A DNA stretch of 64,000 nt. It comes from Ideonella dechloratans (GTDB lineage: Bacteria > Pseudomonadota > Gammaproteobacteria > Burkholderiales > Burkholderiaceae_C). The stretch lies in NCBI RefSeq assembly GCF_021049305.1, contig NZ_CP088081.1:1116001-1180000 (forward strand). The letters are read 5' to 3'. Shown here one piece after another: positions 11,641 through 21,165 of the stretch. The stretch's first letter is position 1, and every line of letters starts with the position of its first letter. Under the pieces are notes generated by a model. It was not told the DNA's origin. It saw only the letters and a list, made by a program, of their open reading frames with translations, and ran no database searches. The position numbers were made by a program, and so were the translations under genes.

Positions 11641-12869
11641 ACATCCTCTACCTGAACCACTACGCCGGCACGCCCGCGCTGGGCATGGAGTACCGGCCCT
11701 ACTACCTGGCGCGCGAATGGGTGCGCACCGGCCACCGCGTGACGATGGTGGCGGCCGATTTCTCGCATGTGCGGGCCCGCCAGCCCCAGGCGGGCACCGA
11801 CGTGGTGGACGGCATCACCTGCCACTGGCTGCCCACGCCGCCCTACCAGGGCAATGGCCTGGGCCGGGTGAAGAACATCTGGGCCTACCTGAAGCAGGTC
11901 TGGCAGCGCACGCCGGCGCTGATCGCCGAGGCCCGGCCGGATGTGGTGATCGCCTCCAGCACCTACCCGATGGACATCTGGGTGGCGCGGCGCATCGCCC
12001 GCCGGGCCGGCGCGGTGCTGGTGTTCGAGGTGCATGACCTTTGGCCGCTGTCGCCCATCGAGCTCTCGGGCATGTCGCCCCACCATCCCTTCGCGCTGCT
12101 GTGCGGCTGGGCCGAGAAGACGGCCTACCGCGATGCGGACGTGGTGGTGTCCATGCTGCCCAAGGTGCATGAGCACATGGCTTCGCGCGGGCTGGACCTG
12201 AAGAAGCTGACCATCGTGCCCAACGGCATCTCGCCCGAGGACTGGGCCGGCACGCCGGCCGCGCTGCAGCCCGAGGTGGCGCGGGTGATCGACGCAGCCC
12301 ATGCCGCCAGCCGCACGGTGCTGGGCTATGCCGGCTCCATGGGCTTGCCCAATGCGCTGGACACGCTGCTGGACGCCGCGGCGCAGCTGCGCGAGGACGC
12401 GGTGGAGATCGTGCTGGTGGGCGACGGCCATGAGCGAGAGCGCCTGGTGCGCCGCTTGGCCGACGAGGGCCTGGACAGGGTGCACTGGTGCGGCCCCATC
12501 CCCAAGGCCCAGATCCCGTCCTTCCTGGCCGCCATCGACATCGCCTACATCGGCTGGCAGCGGGTGCCCATCTACCGCTTCGGCATTGCGCCCAACAAGC
12601 TGATGGACTACCTGATGGCCGGCTGCCCGGTGCTGCACGCGGTGGAGGCCGGCAACGACCCGGTGGCCGAGGCCGGTTGCGGCGTGACCGTGCCGCCCGA
12701 ATCGCCCGCCGCGATCGTGCAGGGCCTGCGCCAGCTGCTGGCCGTGCCGGCCGAGGAGCGCCGCGCCATGGGCCAGCGCGGCCGGGCCTTCGTGCAGGCC
12801 GAACACACTTACCCCGTGCTGGCCGCCCGCTTCCTGGCCGCCTGCCAGCGCGCCAGAGGACAATCCTGA
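11637..12869 (+). CDS. glycosyltransferase family 4 (WbuB-like)
   Basis: 410 residues. The N-terminus [21 protein letters not shown] matches the WbuB/WcaI-like group (MKILxxxxxxGTPxxGxxYR), followed by [11 protein letters not shown]. The C-terminal nucleotide-binding lobe has [25 protein letters not shown], and [19 protein letters not shown] in place of the usual SEGLPNVLLEA segment, as in WbuB-type N-acetylfucosaminyl/quinovosaminyl transferases. That relationship hints at an N-acetylated 6-deoxy-sugar donor, in line with the 4,6-dehydratase downstream, but this is inference. Five bases separate it from the aminotransferase. Confidence 0.83.
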   Translation: MNILYLNHYAGTPALGMEYRPYYLAREWVRTGHRVTMVAADFSHVRARQPQAGTDVVDGITCHWLPTPPYQGNGLGRVKNIWAYLKQVWQRTPALIAEARPDVVIASSTYPMDIWVARRIARRAGAVLVFEVHDLWPLSPIELSGMSPHHPFALLCGWAEKTAYRDADVVVSMLPKVHEHMASRGLDLKKLTIVPNGISPEDWAGTPAALQPEVARVIDAAHAASRTVLGYAGSMGLPNALDTLLDAAAQLREDAVEIVLVGDGHERERLVRRLADEGLDRVHWCGPIPKAQIPSFLAAIDIAYIGWQRVPIYRFGIAPNKLMDYLMAGCPVLHAVEAGNDPVAEAGCGVTVPPESPAAIVQGLRQLLAVPAEERRAMGQRGRAFVQAEHTYPVLAARFLAACQRARGQS

Positions 12870-12874
12870 TCACC

Positions 12875-14044
12875 ATGAGCACCGACAAGCTGCCGTTTTT
12901 GCCCTTCGCCCTGCCCGAGATCGGCGAGGAAGAGATCGCCGAGGTGGTGGACACCTTGCGCTCCGGCTGGGTCACCACCGGGCCCAAGGCCAAGCGTTTC
13001 GAGGCGGCCTTCACCGAGTTTCTGGGCGACACCTCGCTGGAATCCATCGCCGTCAATTCCGCCACTGCCGGCCTGCACCTGGCGCTGGAAGCGGTGGGCG
13101 TGGGCCCGGGCGACGAGGTCATCACCACCACCCACACCTTCACCGCCAGTGCCGAGGTGGCCCGCTACCTGGGCGCCGACGTGAAGCTCGTGGACATCGA
13201 CCCGGCCACCTACTGCATCAGCCCCGCAGCGCTGGAGGCCGCCATCACCCCGCGCACCAAGTGCGTGGTGCCCGTGCACTACGGCGGTCTGGCGGCCGAC
13301 ATGACGGCCATCCTGGCCATCGCGAAGCGGCACGGCCTGAAGGTGGTGGAGGACGCGGCCCATGCCCTGCCCACCACCCACCGCGGGCAGCTCGTCGGCA
13401 CGCTGGACAGCGACGCCACCGTGTTCAGCTTCTACGCCAACAAGACCATGACGACAGGCGAGGGCGGCATGCTGGTGACGCGCCACCCCGAGGTGGCCGC
13501 GCGCGCCAAGGTGATGCGCCTGCACGGCATCAACCGCGACGCCTTCGACCGCTTCACCGCCAAGGTGCCCAGCTGGTACTACGAGATCGTGGCGCCGGGC
13601 TTCAAGTACAACCTGACCGACATTGCCGCCGCGCTGGGCCTGCATCAGTTGAAGCGCCTGCAAGCCTTCCAGGCCCGCCGCGCCGAGCTGGCTGCGGGCT
13701 ATGCCCAGGCCCTGGCGGGCCTGCCGCTGCGCCTGCCGCCCCAGCCGCTGGCGGGTGATGTGCATGCCTGGCACCTGTATGTGGTCGAGCTGACCGACGA
13801 GGCCCCCATCACGCGCGAGGCCTTCATCGAGTCGCTCTACGCCGACGGCATCGGCTGCAGCGTGCACTACATCCCGCTGCACCAGCACCCGTACTGGAAG
13901 GAACGCTATGGCCTGAAGGCCGAGGACTTCCCGCACAGCCAGCGGGCTTTCGAGCGCATCGTCAGCCTGCCGCTCTACACCCGCATGTCCGAGGCGGAAG
14001 TAGAGCGCGTGGCGGCCGCCGCCCGCAAGGCCTTGCGCGCCTGA
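12875..14044 (+). CDS. nucleotide-sugar aminotransferase (DegT/DnrJ/EryC1/StrS)
   Basis: 389 residues, PLP-dependent. Conserved features are [20 protein letters not shown] near the N-terminus, [35 protein letters not shown], and the PLP-binding Lys190 in [13 protein letters not shown]. The ATG at 12875 gives the standard family start; longer frames upstream lie inside the glycosyltransferase. The following 4,6-dehydratase makes a 4-keto-6-deoxy sugar, so a 4-aminotransferase role (as PglE/Neisseria PglC) is the simplest reading. Compared with the wbpE-like gene it has no insert. Substrate not proven. Confidence 0.85.
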   Translation: MSTDKLPFLPFALPEIGEEEIAEVVDTLRSGWVTTGPKAKRFEAAFTEFLGDTSLESIAVNSATAGLHLALEAVGVGPGDEVITTTHTFTASAEVARYLGADVKLVDIDPATYCISPAALEAAITPRTKCVVPVHYGGLAADMTAILAIAKRHGLKVVEDAAHALPTTHRGQLVGTLDSDATVFSFYANKTMTTGEGGMLVTRHPEVAARAKVMRLHGINRDAFDRFTAKVPSWYYEIVAPGFKYNLTDIAAALGLHQLKRLQAFQARRAELAAGYAQALAGLPLRLPPQPLAGDVHAWHLYVVELTDEAPITREAFIESLYADGIGCSVHYIPLHQHPYWKERYGLKAEDFPHSQRAFERIVSLPLYTRMSEAEVERVAAAARKALRA

Positions 14045-14066
14045 GCCCTGGAACTTGCTGCTGCCC

Positions 14067-14660
14067 ATGGCCAAGCGCCTGTTCGACCTGATTGCCGCCG
14101 GCCTGGGGCTGGCGCTGCTGGCGCTGCCCGGCCTGCTGGTGGCGCTGGCCATCAAGCTCGATTCGCCGGGTCCGGTCTTCTTCCGCCAGGAGCGGGTGGG
14201 GCGGGGCGGCCGGCCGTTTCGCATCCACAAGTTCCGCACCATGCGGGTGGACGCCGAGCGCCAGGGCCAGCTGACCGTGGGCGCCGATGCGCGCATCACC
14301 CGGGTGGGCGCCTTTCTGCGCGCCCACCGGCTGGACGAACTGCCTCAGCTGATCGATGTGCTGCAGGGCACGATGAGCCTGGTGGGCCCGCGACCCGAGG
14401 TGCCGCGCTACGTGGCGCATTACCCGGCCGCGCTGAAGGACGTGGTGCTGTCGGTGCGGCCGGGCATCACCGACCCGGCCTCGCTGCGCTTCCGCAACGA
14501 ATCGGCGCAACTGGCGGCCGCGGCCGACCCGGAGCGCGAATACATCGACGTCATCCTGCCGGCCAAGCTGGCCTGTGCGGCCGACTACGCGGCCCATGCC
14601 TCGCTGTGGACCGACCTGGGCGTGGTGCTGCGCAGCCTGCGCGTGCTGCTGACCCGCTGA
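14067..14660 (+). CDS. undecaprenyl-phosphate sugar phosphotransferase (PglC/WcaJ-type PGT)
   Basis: About 197 residues from ATG 14067 (a TTG at 14055 is possible). One N-terminal hydrophobic re-entrant helix (residues 5-25) precedes the monotopic PGT domain with KFRTM, RLDELPQLIDVLQG and SLVGPRPEVPRY. It transfers a sugar-1-phosphate from UDP-sugar to undecaprenyl phosphate and so starts glycan assembly. It is the short, PglC-like form: no four-helix membrane domain and no fused acetyltransferase. It sits between an aminotransferase and a 4,6-dehydratase, the same trio as in pgl protein-glycosylation loci, although O-antigen loci also use it. Confidence 0.88.
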   Translation: MAKRLFDLIAAGLGLALLALPGLLVALAIKLDSPGPVFFRQERVGRGGRPFRIHKFRTMRVDAERQGQLTVGADARITRVGAFLRAHRLDELPQLIDVLQGTMSLVGPRPEVPRYVAHYPAALKDVVLSVRPGITDPASLRFRNESAQLAAAADPEREYIDVILPAKLACAADYAAHASLWTDLGVVLRSLRVLLTR

Positions 14661-14670
14661 ACCTTTCACC

Positions 14671-16551
14671 ATGAGCACCCCCTCACTCACCGTCTGGCAC
14701 CGCCTGGATCGCTTCCTGGCCCGCTTGCGTCCCCACCGCGTGCCGCTGTCGCTGGCCATCGACGCGGTCATGGTCGTCCTGGCCTGGCATGCCACCTACC
14801 TGTTCCGCATGGGCTTCGAGCGCTGGCTGCACGAGCGCCCGCCTTACGACATCTGGGTGCTGGTGGGCGTGGTGGTGGTGTACCTGTCGGCCTTCGTCGC
14901 GCTGCGCGTGCCGCAGGGCATGTGGCGGTTTTCGGGCTTCGGCGAGATCAAGCGACTGACCGGGGCCTGCCTGGTGGCCGGGGTGGTCAGCGCCGCGGGC
15001 ACCATGGGGCTGCAGCTCTATGGCGTGCCGCGGGCCGTGCTGGCCCTGCACCCTTTCGTGGCCCTGATGGCGGTCAGCGGCGTGCGCCTGCTGTACCGCG
15101 CGCTGTACGAGCACGCGCGGGCGCGCATCAGCGGCCAGGGTGGGCCGGAGCGCCGCGCCCTGGTGCTGGGCGCGGGTGAGGCCGCCAAGCGCCTCCTGGC
15201 TGGCATTCAGCACCAGGGCTGGGCCGTGCTGGGCCTGCTGGACGACGACCCCGCCAAGCTGGGGGCCCGCATCGCCGGTGTGCCGGTGCTGGGGCCGCTG
15301 ACAGCCGTGCAGGACCCGGGCGTGCGCGGCGAGGCCACGCATCTGATCATTGCGCTGCCGGCGGCCACCGCGGCGCAGCGGCGCCGTGCGGTCGAACTGG
15401 CTGGCGCCACGGGCCTGCCGGTGCTGACCGTGCCCTCGGCCGAAGAACTGCGCAGCGGCCAGGCCGCGGTGGACCGGGTGCGCGACATCGAGCCCGAGGA
15501 TCTGCTGGGCCGCGAGCCGGTGCAGCTCGACGAGAACGGCATCGGCGAGGTGCTGCGCGGCAAGACCGTGCTGGTGACGGGCGGCGGCGGCAGCATCGGC
15601 AGCGAGTTGTGTCGCCAGGTGGCCCGCTACCAGCCAGCCCGGCTGGTGGTGGTGGAACTCTCCGAGTTCAACCTCTACTCCATCGAGCAGGACCTGGCGC
15701 TGCGCTTCCCGCAGCTGGAAGTGGTCAAGCTCATCGGCGACGTGAAGGACCTGGAGGGGCTGCGCGCCATCTTCCAGCGGACCAAGCCGCAGGTAGTCTT
15801 CCATGCTGCAGCCTACAAGCACGTGCCGCTCATGGAGGTGGACAACGCCTGGGCTGCGTTGCGCAACAACACCCTGGGCACCTACCACGCCGCGCAGGCC
15901 GCCGCCGAGGTGGGGGCCGAGCGCTTCGTGCTGATCAGCACCGACAAGGCGGTGAACCCCACCAATGTGATGGGTGCCACCAAGCGGGCAGCGGAGCTGG
16001 TCATCTCGGCCATGGCGGCTGAACACAAGGGCACCCGCTTCATGGCGGTGCGCTTCGGCAATGTGCTGGGCAGCAGTGGCAGCGTGATCCCGAAGTTCAA
16101 GGAGCAGATCGCCCGCGGTGGACCGATCACCGTGACCCATCCGGAGATCATTCGCTACTTCATGACCATCCCCGAGGCGGCCCGTTTGGTGCTGCAAGCA
16201 GCCGCCATCGGCGAGAGTGGCCAGGTGCTGGTGCTGGACATGGGCGAGCCCGTGAAGATCGTCGACCTCGCCAAGACGATGATCCGGTTGGCAGGCAAGA
16301 CGGAGCAGGAGATTCCGATTGTCTTCACCGGGTTGCGGCCCGGGGAGAAGTTGTATGAGGAGTTGCTGGCTGACGCCGATGCCACTTTGCCAACCCGAAT
16401 TGAACGATTACGAGTTGCGCGTCTCTTGACACCACTGCAGGGAGAGCGCGCCATGGGACAGTGGCTCAGGGACCAATTGGCGCTGAAGCTACCGCCGGAC
16501 GATGTGATCCGCTTCAACCTAAAGGAAGTTGTTCGTGAGTTTCAGGGGTGA
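14671..16551 (+). CDS. membrane UDP-GlcNAc 4,6-dehydratase (CapD/WbpM/PglF-type)
   Basis: 626 residues. Four membrane helices (about 25-130) are followed by an accessory Rossmann domain (RRALVLGAGEAAKRLL, about 160-175) and the catalytic SDR domain with TGGGGSIGSELCRQ (about 301-314), VFHAAAYKHVPLME and the STDKAVNPTNVMGATKR segment that supplies the Met/Lys active-site variant of this family. It converts UDP-GlcNAc to UDP-4-keto-6-deoxy-HexNAc at the inner membrane. From about 16,290 to the end the codons shift from almost all G/C-ending to mixed (many ttg, att, tat), although the protein stays in register to its stop. This suggests a recombination joint inside the gene. It is convergent with the GT2 gene 9 bp on. 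Confidence 0.92.
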   Translation: MSTPSLTVWHRLDRFLARLRPHRVPLSLAIDAVMVVLAWHATYLFRMGFERWLHERPPYDIWVLVGVVVVYLSAFVALRVPQGMWRFSGFGEIKRLTGACLVAGVVSAAGTMGLQLYGVPRAVLALHPFVALMAVSGVRLLYRALYEHARARISGQGGPERRALVLGAGEAAKRLLAGIQHQGWAVLGLLDDDPAKLGARIAGVPVLGPLTAVQDPGVRGEATHLIIALPAATAAQRRRAVELAGATGLPVLTVPSAEELRSGQAAVDRVRDIEPEDLLGREPVQLDENGIGEVLRGKTVLVTGGGGSIGSELCRQVARYQPARLVVVELSEFNLYSIEQDLALRFPQLEVVKLIGDVKDLEGLRAIFQRTKPQVVFHAAAYKHVPLMEVDNAWAALRNNTLGTYHAAQAAAEVGAERFVLISTDKAVNPTNVMGATKRAAELVISAMAAEHKGTRFMAVRFGNVLGSSGSVIPKFKEQIARGGPITVTHPEIIRYFMTIPEAARLVLQAAAIGESGQVLVLDMGEPVKIVDLAKTMIRLAGKTEQEIPIVFTGLRPGEKLYEELLADADATLPTRIERLRVARLLTPLQGERAMGQWLRDQLALKLPPDDVIRFNLKEVVREFQG

Positions 16552-16560
16552 ACTACCTCT

Positions 16561-17487
16561 TCAATGACGAGACGCCGCAGGACGTTTCATTAGAAGGAAG
16601 ATCAAGGCCAGTAGCCAACCTTCTGCCCGCCGGCGGCGACATTGTGGAGCCATTGTTGCGAGCACAAGGCGGTCCAGCAAGTTCATGCGCCGCATGCGGT
16701 GTACCAGCGGCGTCTCGATGCCAACGACCGAGGCAATCAAGAGAGCGTCAGTTGCGTACTGACCCGACAGCGCCTGCGAAAGCCTGGCGCGGGCGGCGCG
16801 CCAGCCGACGTTCGCACCCACCTCGTTGCCCCCGTGTTGGCGGTAGCGCAGACTTGGCTTAGGATCGATCAGCCAACGCAGACCTTGCGCTCGAGCCCAA
16901 GCGTAAATTGCCCAATCGTGGACCTTCAACAGGTCAACCGCCTCTCTGTTATTGCGCACCCATGCCTGCAACTCGAGAAAGCGTGCCTTGGGCAAGACGA
17001 ACGTGCACCCAGGTCCCGCCGACTCGAAGAGGTGATCATGTGTCCGCAGGGGCCCTGACTTCACCAGGCGGCGCTCCCTCCCGTCTGGCCAAAACGCCAC
17101 AACGTCACTTGAGTAAGCATCGAAGCCCTTGTTGACGAGTTGGGTGACGGCATGATGCAACTTGTCAGGCAACCAGATATCGTCTTGATCAGCGAAGGCG
17201 ACCCACTCCGTGTTCTCGAGAGAAGCATCCGCGATCAGCCGCATGAAGTTTCTGTTAGCGCTGCCGAAGCGCTGTGCGACAGGCGGCAGCAATTCGATCA
17301 CGCCCTCTTTGGCGAACGACTGCAGTATTCCGAGTGTGTCGTCTTGCGACTGGTCGTCGCTCGCCACCACGCGTACTTGGACACCTTCCTGAGTCATAAT
17401 GGTTCTGATCTGCTCTTTCAGCCAGAGAGCGCCGTTGTGCGTGGCAAGCAAGACAGTGACGTGTGGAGGAGGCGAAGAGGGTCGCAT
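16561..17487 (-). CDS. glycosyltransferase family 2 (rhamnosyltransferase-like)
   Basis: 308 residues. A GT-A fold start, VTVLLATHNGALWLKEQI, is followed by VVASDDQSQDDT and the metal-binding AFADQDDIWLPDKL (DxD at about 97-99), then GPGCTFVLPKARF and a C-terminal basic tail. The ADQDDIW motif is typical of rhamnosyl- and galactosyl-transferases of O-antigen loci. Codon use is markedly less GC-rich than in the genes upstream on the + strand. It is transcribed toward the dehydratase and divergently from the Wzz-like gene across 216 bp, which shows no clear promoter to me. Confidence 0.85.
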   Translation of the reverse strand: MRPSSPPPHVTVLLATHNGALWLKEQIRTIMTQEGVQVRVVASDDQSQDDTLGILQSFAKEGVIELLPPVAQRFGSANRNFMRLIADASLENTEWVAFADQDDIWLPDKLHHAVTQLVNKGFDAYSSDVVAFWPDGRERRLVKSGPLRTHDHLFESAGPGCTFVLPKARFLELQAWVRNNREAVDLLKVHDWAIYAWARAQGLRWLIDPKPSLRYRQHGGNEVGANVGWRAARARLSQALSGQYATDALLIASVVGIETPLVHRMRRMNLLDRLVLATMAPQCRRRRAEGWLLALIFLLMKRPAASRH

Positions 17488-17703
17488 AGAAGAGTCCGGA
17501 TCTGTCTAGATTTTAGAAGAGGAAGAGCCTTCGTCCGCTTGCAAAGGCAGGAATCATCCAAGGTTCAACAGATCCGCCCCAACTGACGTTGCGGACGAGA
17601 TGACTTGAGAAGTCACAGCTTGTCTGCCGGTCCCGCATGGGCATGCACGTAAGACGGATGCCGAACGGATACACTTCCCATCTGGCTAGACCTCAATGAG
17701 TTC

Positions 17704-18888
17704 ATGACTCAAACGAAATATCTACAGGAATCGCAGGGCTCCATGCAGAGTAATACAGACAAGACCTCAGGACGCTCTGCGCTGGATATCGCTTATGTTC
17801 TCGCTTGCGAAGCAAGACGACTAATGTTCCTGCCTCTAATTGCAGCAGTACTGGTCGTGGCATTGAGCTTTCTTGTTGCGCCCACTTACACAGCTTCGGT
17901 GACGCTGATGCCACCATCTCAGCCGCAAAGCGGGGCCGCCGCACTTTTGGGACAGCTCGGGGGGTTGGCTGCGGGTGCGGGTGCGGCAATTTCTGGGATA
18001 AAGAATCCTATGGATCAGTGGTTGGGATTTTTGAAAAGCAGAACAATTGCTGATGCGATGGTGGATCAATTTAAGCTTATGGAGCGATATGGTGTTGATT
18101 ATCGATTCCAAGCGAGAGATAAGCTTTATGAGAATACCACAATCACCGCTGGTAAGGATGGATTGATACTGATAACGGTGGATGATGAATCTCCTGAGGT
18201 TTCTGCGGCGATGGCAAATGCTTATGCTGATCAAATCCAGAAGATGAGTGACACAATTGCTGTTACGGAGCCAGCGCAGCGTAGAGTTTTTTTCGAGAGG
18301 GAGATGAGTGAAGCCAAGAAGAAGTTGGATACGGCTCAGAAGACTCTCCAGGAAAGCGGTGTTAATGTCAACGCGCTGAAGGTACAGCCAGACGCCGTCA
18401 TGGATTTGGTCGCTCGACTGAAGGCCGAAATTTCTGCGCAGCAAGTTCGTATCTCGGTCATGAGGCAATCTCTTGCAGATACAAGCCCAGATCTGCGTCA
18501 AGCAAGGGTGGAGCTTTCATCTCTGCAGGAGCAACTTGCGGCGGCGAGCAAGCGTGATTCCAGCGATCACGATGGGAGTGGGTACGTAGAGAAGTATCGA
18601 GACTTCAAGTACTACGAGACGCTTTACGAGTTGCTCGCCAAGCAATATGAAATTGCGCGAGTGGATGAAGCCCAAAACGGTATATTTCAAGTGGTCGACA
18701 AAGCCCAAGTTCCTGAGAAGAAGAGTCGGCCAAAGCGAGCTCTCTTGGGGATTGGTGTGTGGCTCTTTAGTTTGCTGGCACTCTCGATTTGGATTCTTCT
18801 TAGGGACTCGGTGGGCCGCCTGAAGAGTGATCCCGAGTCTTCGAAGAAGATCGATAGGATCCTTCACCCCTTCAGATCCGAATCGTGA
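17704..18888 (+). CDS. Wzz-like chain-length determinant / polysaccharide co-polymerase
   Basis: 394 residues (ATG 17704; ATG 17743, giving MQSNTDK, is an alternative). There are two membrane helices, about 38-60 (LPLIAAVLVVALSFLV) and 343-362 (LLGIGVWLFSLLALSIWIL), with a long periplasmic, coiled-coil-rich domain between. The proline-containing segment before TM2 (PEKKSRPKRA) is the conserved Wzz feature. It ends soon after TM2, so it lacks the tyrosine-kinase domain of Wzc. It should set chain length with a Wzy polymerase; the only Wzy candidate is at 25.7-26.9 kb. It is AT-rich, in the presumed acquired cassette, and next to the insertion-sequence block. Confidence 0.85.
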   Translation: MTQTKYLQESQGSMQSNTDKTSGRSALDIAYVLACEARRLMFLPLIAAVLVVALSFLVAPTYTASVTLMPPSQPQSGAAALLGQLGGLAAGAGAAISGIKNPMDQWLGFLKSRTIADAMVDQFKLMERYGVDYRFQARDKLYENTTITAGKDGLILITVDDESPEVSAAMANAYADQIQKMSDTIAVTEPAQRRVFFEREMSEAKKKLDTAQKTLQESGVNVNALKVQPDAVMDLVARLKAEISAQQVRISVMRQSLADTSPDLRQARVELSSLQEQLAAASKRDSSDHDGSGYVEKYRDFKYYETLYELLAKQYEIARVDEAQNGIFQVVDKAQVPEKKSRPKRALLGIGVWLFSLLALSIWILLRDSVGRLKSDPESSKKIDRILHPFRSES

Positions 18889-18972
18889 CTGAGGATGGTC
18901 TGCCCAAGTCGCAACCCGTGGTGCTTAGCGGCGACGTGACGCGCTGAGACGGTACGGGCCAAGAAATCGTAC

Positions 18973-19086
18973 TGAACCGCCCCGGGTTTCGCGGAGGCGT
19001 TGGTTTAAGTCAGACGGTCGCGGCCTGACCAGCGCGTTGTCGATGGTAATTGGCCTCGAACTCCGCCGGCGGCACATAGCCCAGCG
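18973..19086 (-). mobile_element. 3' remnant of an IS3-family element (left outer)
   Basis: The remnant starts with an inverted-repeat end, TGAACCGCCCCGGGTTTCGC at 18973, then carries the last 24 codons of an IS3 OrfB on the minus strand, and stops where the inner IS3 element begins at 19087. The first 13 bases, TGAACCGCCCCGG, also form the outer end of the right remnant at 23789 in opposite orientation. The rest of the element is missing. Confidence 0.7.
19010..19084 (-). pseudogene. IS3 OrfB C-terminal fragment
   Basis: The minus-strand codons read LGYVPPAEFEANYHRQRAG... and end in TGA at 19010-19012. GYVPPAEFEANYHRQ is the familiar last segment of IS3-family OrfB transposases. Only the last 24 residues remain; the upstream part is replaced by the IS3 end at 19087. 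It is not functional. Confidence 0.75.
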
Positions 19087-19155
19087 TGACCTGCTCCCCC
19101 CACGCCGTACCAAGTAGAAGTAGCAAGGGGTCCGCCATTCAGGAGAATCGCGGAC

Positions 19156-19400
19156 ATGAGGAAGAGCAAGTTCACAGAGGAACAGATCATCGGGTTCCTC
19201 AAGCAGGCCGAGGCCGGCATGGCGGTGGCGGAGATCTGCCGCAAGGGCGGCTTCTCGGACGCCACGTTCTACAAGTGGCGCGCCAAGTTCGGCGGCATGG
19301 ATGTGTCAGAGGCCAGACGGCTACGCGAGTTGGAGGCGGAGAACGCCAAGCTCAAGCACCTGCTGGCCGAGGCGCATCTGGACCTGCATGCGCTCAAGAG
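19156..19400 (+). pseudogene. IS3 OrfA (helix-turn-helix), split by IS21
   Basis: The protein begins MRKSKFTEEQIIGFLKQAE, with the helix-turn-helix FSDATFYKWRAKFGGMD and a leucine-zipper-like tail (LRELEAENAKLKHLLAEAHLDLHALK). After 19400 the IS21 end is read instead, to a stop at 19485. Without the insertion the frame would continue at 22063 and stop at 22084 (TAG). The ATG at 19156 has a plausible RBS (AGGAGAA at about 19140-19146). Confidence 0.85.
19395..19400 (+). repeat. IS21 target-site duplication, left copy
   Basis: CAAGAG directly precedes the IS21 end TGCGTATTCC. The same six bases follow the other IS21 end at 22057-22062. A 6-bp duplication is within the range of the IS21 family and shows that this was a simple insertion. 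Confidence 0.85.
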
Positions 19401-19405
19401 TGCGT

Positions 19406-19517
19406 ATTCCACGCGATGGCGGACACGATTCCACGCTGATGGCGGACAGTGTTCCACCATGATGGCGGACAGTGTTCCACGCTGAAGGCGGACAGCATTC
19501 CAAACTGATGGCGGACA
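19406..19517 (+). repeat. five tandem end repeats of IS21 (left)
   Basis: Five imperfect copies of a 20-21 bp unit, consensus about RTTCCACGCTGATGGCGGAC, start at 19406, 19428, 19451, 19474 and 19497, a period of 22-23 bp (about two helix turns). They are probably IstA-binding sites. Copy 4 has GAAGGC and copy 5 has AAACTG in place of the consensus. Confidence 0.85.
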
Positions 19518-19584
19518 CCTGCGGGGTGTTCTGAGTGACCCGAACGCGGCATACGCTGCCCGGTTTTTTTGACCGGAGCCAGCG

Positions 19585-21129
19585 ATGCCCACACCCAGGG
19601 TCACCATGAGCAAACTACGACACACACTGCAACTGCTGCACCGCGGGGCCTTGAGCACCCGTCAAATCGGTGCCGCCCTCGGCATCTCCAAATCCACTGT
19701 CAGCGAGATAGCCAGCTACGCGCGCGTGGCCGGCGTGGACTGGGCTACGGCCCAGAGCCTGAACGACGACGAACTCCAGGCCCGGCTTTACAAGCCACCC
19801 GTGGCGCGCGAGTCCCGGCACCTCGAACCCGACCACGCCCACATCCACCGCGAACTGCGCCGACCTGGCGTGACGCTGCAGCTGCTGTGGGAGGAATACC
19901 AGCAACAGCACAGCGGTCAGGCGTACAAGTACAGCGCCTTCTGCGAGAAGTACAAGGCTTGGGCCCGGCGCCTGCAGCGCTCCATGCGCCAGACCCACTC
20001 GGGCGGTGACAAGCTCTTCGTGGACTACGCCGGCCAGACCGTGCCCGTCGTGGACGCCAGCACCGGCGAGATACGCCCGGCCCAGGTCTTCGTGGCAGTG
20101 CTGGGCGCATCGAACTACACCTACGCCTGCGCCACTGCCAGCCAGAAGGCCGCTGACTGGGTGGCCAGCATCATTGCCACGCTGGAGTTCATCGGCGGCG
20201 TGCCCCGCCTGCTGGTGCCCGACCAGCCGCGCGCCCTCATGGCCCGCCCCGACCGCTACGAGCCCACCGCGCACCGCCTGCTCGAAGAACTCTGTGCGCA
20301 CTACAGCCTGGCCGTGATGCCCGCGCGCCCGGCCAAGCCACGCGACAAACCCAAGGTGGAGGTCGCCGTGCAGGTGGTCGAGCGCTGGATTCTGGCCCGG
20401 CTGCGCCACCAGACCTTCTTCAGCCTGGCCGAGCTCAACCGGGCGATTGCCGCCTTGCTGGTGGACTTGAACCAGCGCGCGTTCAAGAAGCTGCCGGGCA
20501 ACCGCGCCAGTGCCTTCGCCGAGCTTGACCGGCCGGCCCTGCGCCCCCTGCCGGCGGTGCGCATGCCCATCGCGCGCTTCAAACCCGCCCGCGTCAACAT
20601 CGATTACCACGTCGAGCTCGATGGCCACTACTACTCGGTGCCCCACGCCCTGGTGGGCGAGCCGGTGGAGTTGCGCATCACGGCCGGCACGGTCGAAGTC
20701 CTGCATGGCGGCAAACGGGTGGCCGCCCACGCCCTCAATCCCCGCCGGGGTGCACACACCACCACACCTGAGCACATGCCGGCCTCGCACCGGGCGCACC
20801 TGCAGTGGACGCCGGCCAAGCTCATCGCCTGGGGCGAGCGCGTGGGTGCGGCCACCGCCGCCGTGGTGCGCTGGCAGATGGAGCACCGCCAGCATCCCGA
20901 GCAGGGTTACCGCTCCTGTCTGGGCCTCATGCGCCTGGGCCGTGAGTACGGGGCTGACCGGCTGGAGGCCGCCTGTGCGCGGGCGCAGTCGATTCGCTCA
21001 CCGTCCTACAAGAGCATCGCCTCCATCCTGGGCTGCGGCCTGGACCAGCGGCCGCTGGATGCGCCGATGGCCGCACAGGCGAGCCTGCCGCTGCACGAGA
21101 ACGTGCGCGGGCCGGACTACTACCACTGA
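19585..21129 (+). CDS. istA: IS21 transposase IstA
   Basis: 514 residues. An N-terminal helix-turn-helix (LSTRQIGAALGISKSTVSE, about 25-43) precedes the DDE catalytic domain. The first Asp is in LFVDYAGQTVPV, the second in LLVPDQPRALM, and the Glu in RDKPKVEVAVQVVERWIL. The C-terminal beta-domain has VNIDYHVELDGHYYSVPH, standard for IstA. The ATG at 19585 has GGAG at 19575; ATG 19606 is an alternative. It is followed 36 bp later by istB. Confidence 0.95.
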   Translation: MPTPRVTMSKLRHTLQLLHRGALSTRQIGAALGISKSTVSEIASYARVAGVDWATAQSLNDDELQARLYKPPVARESRHLEPDHAHIHRELRRPGVTLQLLWEEYQQQHSGQAYKYSAFCEKYKAWARRLQRSMRQTHSGGDKLFVDYAGQTVPVVDASTGEIRPAQVFVAVLGASNYTYACATASQKAADWVASIIATLEFIGGVPRLLVPDQPRALMARPDRYEPTAHRLLEELCAHYSLAVMPARPAKPRDKPKVEVAVQVVERWILARLRHQTFFSLAELNRAIAALLVDLNQRAFKKLPGNRASAFAELDRPALRPLPAVRMPIARFKPARVNIDYHVELDGHYYSVPHALVGEPVELRITAGTVEVLHGGKRVAAHALNPRRGAHTTTPEHMPASHRAHLQWTPAKLIAWGERVGAATAAVVRWQMEHRQHPEQGYRSCLGLMRLGREYGADRLEAACARAQSIRSPSYKSIASILGCGLDQRPLDAPMAAQASLPLHENVRGPDYYH

Positions 21130-21165
21130 GCTCCAACGCGCAAGCAAACCCAACAAGGAAGAACC

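Noticed and set aside
19401..19520. Short tandem repeats considered as a CRISPR array
   Set aside because: Units are adjacent 20-21 bp copies with 1-2 bp between them, no spacers, and they sit at the end of an IS21 element whose other end has the same units.
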